Shown: positions 14,000-15,313 of the stretch, in pieces
Layout: each line of letters begins with the position of its first letter
How positions within the stretch are numbered: the first letter of the stretch is position 1
Assembly (NCBI GenBank): GCA_964557845.1
Contig: CAZLBV010000075.1
Span: 1 to 15,313 of the forward strand
Length of the DNA stretch: 15,313 nucleotides
Source of the DNA: CAZLBV01 sp964557845
GTDB lineage: Bacteria; Acidobacteriota; Aminicenantia; Aminicenantales; Aminicenantaceae
Direction of reading: 5' to 3'
Notes under the pieces: generated by a model
What the model saw: only the letters and a program-made list of their open reading frames with translations
Told to the model about the DNA's origin: nothing
Databases searched by the model: none
Made by a program: the position numbers and the translations under genes

Positions 14000-15313
14000 T
14001 TATTTGAGTCCGGGAAATATCAGTTCATTGAGATCGGGGAGGGAGTAGGCCTTGACCGCTTTATCTGATCGGTCGACCAGGAGGATCCCGGTGGGATAGA
14101 CTTCAAAACGATAAGGGGATTCCATAATGAAATGGGCTTTGTCTTCTTTCATTAAATAGAGTTTATTGGTTTCTTTTCCTTCTTGATAATAGAAAATATT
14201 TGGAGGGGTAAATCTGATATCAGCATTGGTCTCCCCGATAGCAGTAAATTCCGGAATTTCTACGTTTAGCCTTATGATCGAATTGCCGCTTTTAAAATAA
14301 ATATCTTTGAGGTTAAGATCGAGTCTTCCAAATTGATAGGGGAGGCTGTGAAAAGTGCCGGGAAATTCGTGAGTTTTTATCAGTGCATTGTTTTCAATCT
14401 TATAAAGAAATATTTTTTCAGGTGACCACATCATAAAACGCTTGTTTGTGATCCAATGGGGTCTATGGGGGAGTATCCCCAAGTTATCTATACTTCCGTC
14501 TTCCCATAGTCTGAGGACTGTAATATCTTTATGGTAATAAGGATAGATCAGCCAGTATTGTTTTGCATGCTCTTTACCGATTCCACATAAAACTAAATAC
14601 TTCCTTTTATTACTGGTAAAAAGAGGATGAGTGTATATATATTTTTTTATTTGCCCCTCGGGGATTTTTATTGAAATTAAGATCATCTCTTCTGGAGATT
14701 CCCCTCTCTCAAGACGAAAAATTGTGTCTTTATATTTATATGCAAAGTAGCTAAATGCATTTTGATTAGGAAAATTATAAAGAAGTTTAATTTCTTTGGA
14801 TTTTAGATCAAGCCGGTAAATGCCTGCTTGATAATCGTCTTTTTCGATAGTATGTCCCTGAAATATTAGATAATTATTAGATTCAAAACAGTTCCATAGA
14901 TTGACATAATAGAAATTGGGTATTTTGGTTTGCTTTTTATTATTAGAGACTTTAAGAGATGTCAGAGTATTTTCGATCAGGACATGATCAGTGGTAAGAT
15001 AGTAAGCGTGATAATCATAAAGCTTGGTTGTTTTTGCAATGAAGAAAGCGGCAACCAGTCCAACCAAAAACAGAGGGCTGAGAATTTTTAAGAATCGAAG
15101 GTTATAAACCCGAGCCGGACGAATGTCAAATTTCCTGAAGCAAAGGATATTGGTAATTATGAAGGGAAGCACCAGTACTACGGCTGAAATTATCAATTGC
15201 GGCAGAAAATCCAACCCCACTTCCGCTATGAAAAGATCCCCGAAACTGAAGGCTCCCAAATCAGAGCCGTATTTAAGCATAGATACGACAATAAAAATAA
15301 AATAAAATAAACT
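14000..15313 (-). CDS. Membrane-anchored protein with large external beta-rich domain, unknown function; 5' end probably outside window
   Basis: An ATG at 15280 would give 426 residues, but no ribosome site precedes it. The frame stays open to the window edge, encoding hydrophobic residues (LFYFIFIVVS) just before that Met. The true start is therefore probably upstream and the ATG internal to a first membrane helix. Counting from that Met, two further hydrophobic helices lie at about 27-47 (LPQLIISAVVLVLPFIITNI) and 67-83 (ILSPLFLVGLVAAFFIA). The remaining 340 residues are beta-rich with repeated short strand pairs such as IYRLDLKSKEIKLLYNF and FLYKIENNALIK, in the manner of an irregular propeller. 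It is rich in Tyr, Phe, Lys and Ile. I do not recognise a family. The next minus-strand gene starts about 210 bp downstream with its own promoter. Confidence 0.68.
   Translation of the reverse strand, partial: SLFYFIFIVVSMLKYGSDLGAFSFGDLFIAEVGLDFLPQLIISAVVLVLPFIITNILCFRKFDIRPARVYNLRFLKILSPLFLVGLVAAFFIAKTTKLYDYHAYYLTTDHVLIENTLTSLKVSNNKKQTKIPNFYYVNLWNCFESNNYLIFQGHTIEKDDYQAGIYRLDLKSKEIKLLYNFPNQNAFSYFAYKYKDTIFRLERGESPEEMILISIKIPEGQIKKYIYTHPLFTSNKRKYLVLCGIGKEHAKQYWLIYPYYHKDITVLRLWEDGSIDNLGILPHRPHWITNKRFMMWSPEKIFLYKIENNALIKTHEFPGTFHSLPYQFGRLDLNLKDIYFKSGNSIIRLNVEIPEFTAIGETNADIRFTPPNIFYYQEGKETNKLYLMKEDKAHFIMESPYRFEVYPTGILLVDRSDKAVKAYSLPDLNELIFPGLK

Overview
The window is a stretch of bacterial chromosome with moderate to low G+C. 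It carries twelve complete or nearly complete protein genes plus the tail of a thirteenth. Strong Shine-Dalgarno sequences, sigma-70-like promoter boxes, three TTG starts preceded by AGGAGG or tight overlaps, a lipoprotein and a secreted Tricorn-type protease all point to a bacterium. The gene mix would suit an uncultured anaerobe: group II ECF nickel/cobalt uptake, a UroD-like methyltransferase-family protein, Leu/Phe/Val-type dehydrogenase and Tricorn. The phylum cannot be fixed from sequence alone. I saw no tRNA, rRNA, insertion sequence or CRISPR array.

Layout: (1) 1-345, end of a uroporphyrinogen-decarboxylase-family gene, followed in the same direction by a 782-aa protein with a GH20/GH67-like layout but no family I can assign (401-2749). 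(2) 2767-3145, a cold-shock protein with a recognisable promoter and a leader of about 137 nt. (3) 3279-6783, a five-gene metal uptake operon in the order nikK-nikM-nikL-nikQ-nikO, with a candidate NikR operator in front. (4) 6781-7101, a gene-free stretch made of several short-period repeats. (5) 7102-8424 on the minus strand, an amino-acid dehydrogenase. It is divergent from a 1064-aa Tricorn-like protease (8577-11771), which is followed by a candidate terminator and a small lipoprotein gene with a strong terminator. (6) 12548-15313 on the minus strand, a secreted protein of seven 55-residue repeats (likely a beta-propeller) and a membrane-anchored protein running off the window edge.

How the genes work together: NikM (substrate-binding membrane protein), NikQ (transmembrane coupling protein) and NikO (ATPase) form the core of an ECF-type Ni/Co importer. 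NikK and NikL are its extracytoplasmic auxiliary parts. The overlapping reading frames of nikM, nikL and nikQ indicate translational coupling; nikO is set apart by 90 bp. The Tricorn protein and the dehydrogenase could both serve peptide and amino-acid use, but their divergent arrangement is only suggestive.

Most notable points: the NikO ATPase has Gln where the H-loop His is expected; a GTGTTAC-N13-TTGACAC site precedes nikK; two promoters share an identical extended -10 block; the seven-repeat protein shows an older three-repeat duplication; and a mosaic of distinct 7-, 8- and 14-bp repeats sits behind nikO.
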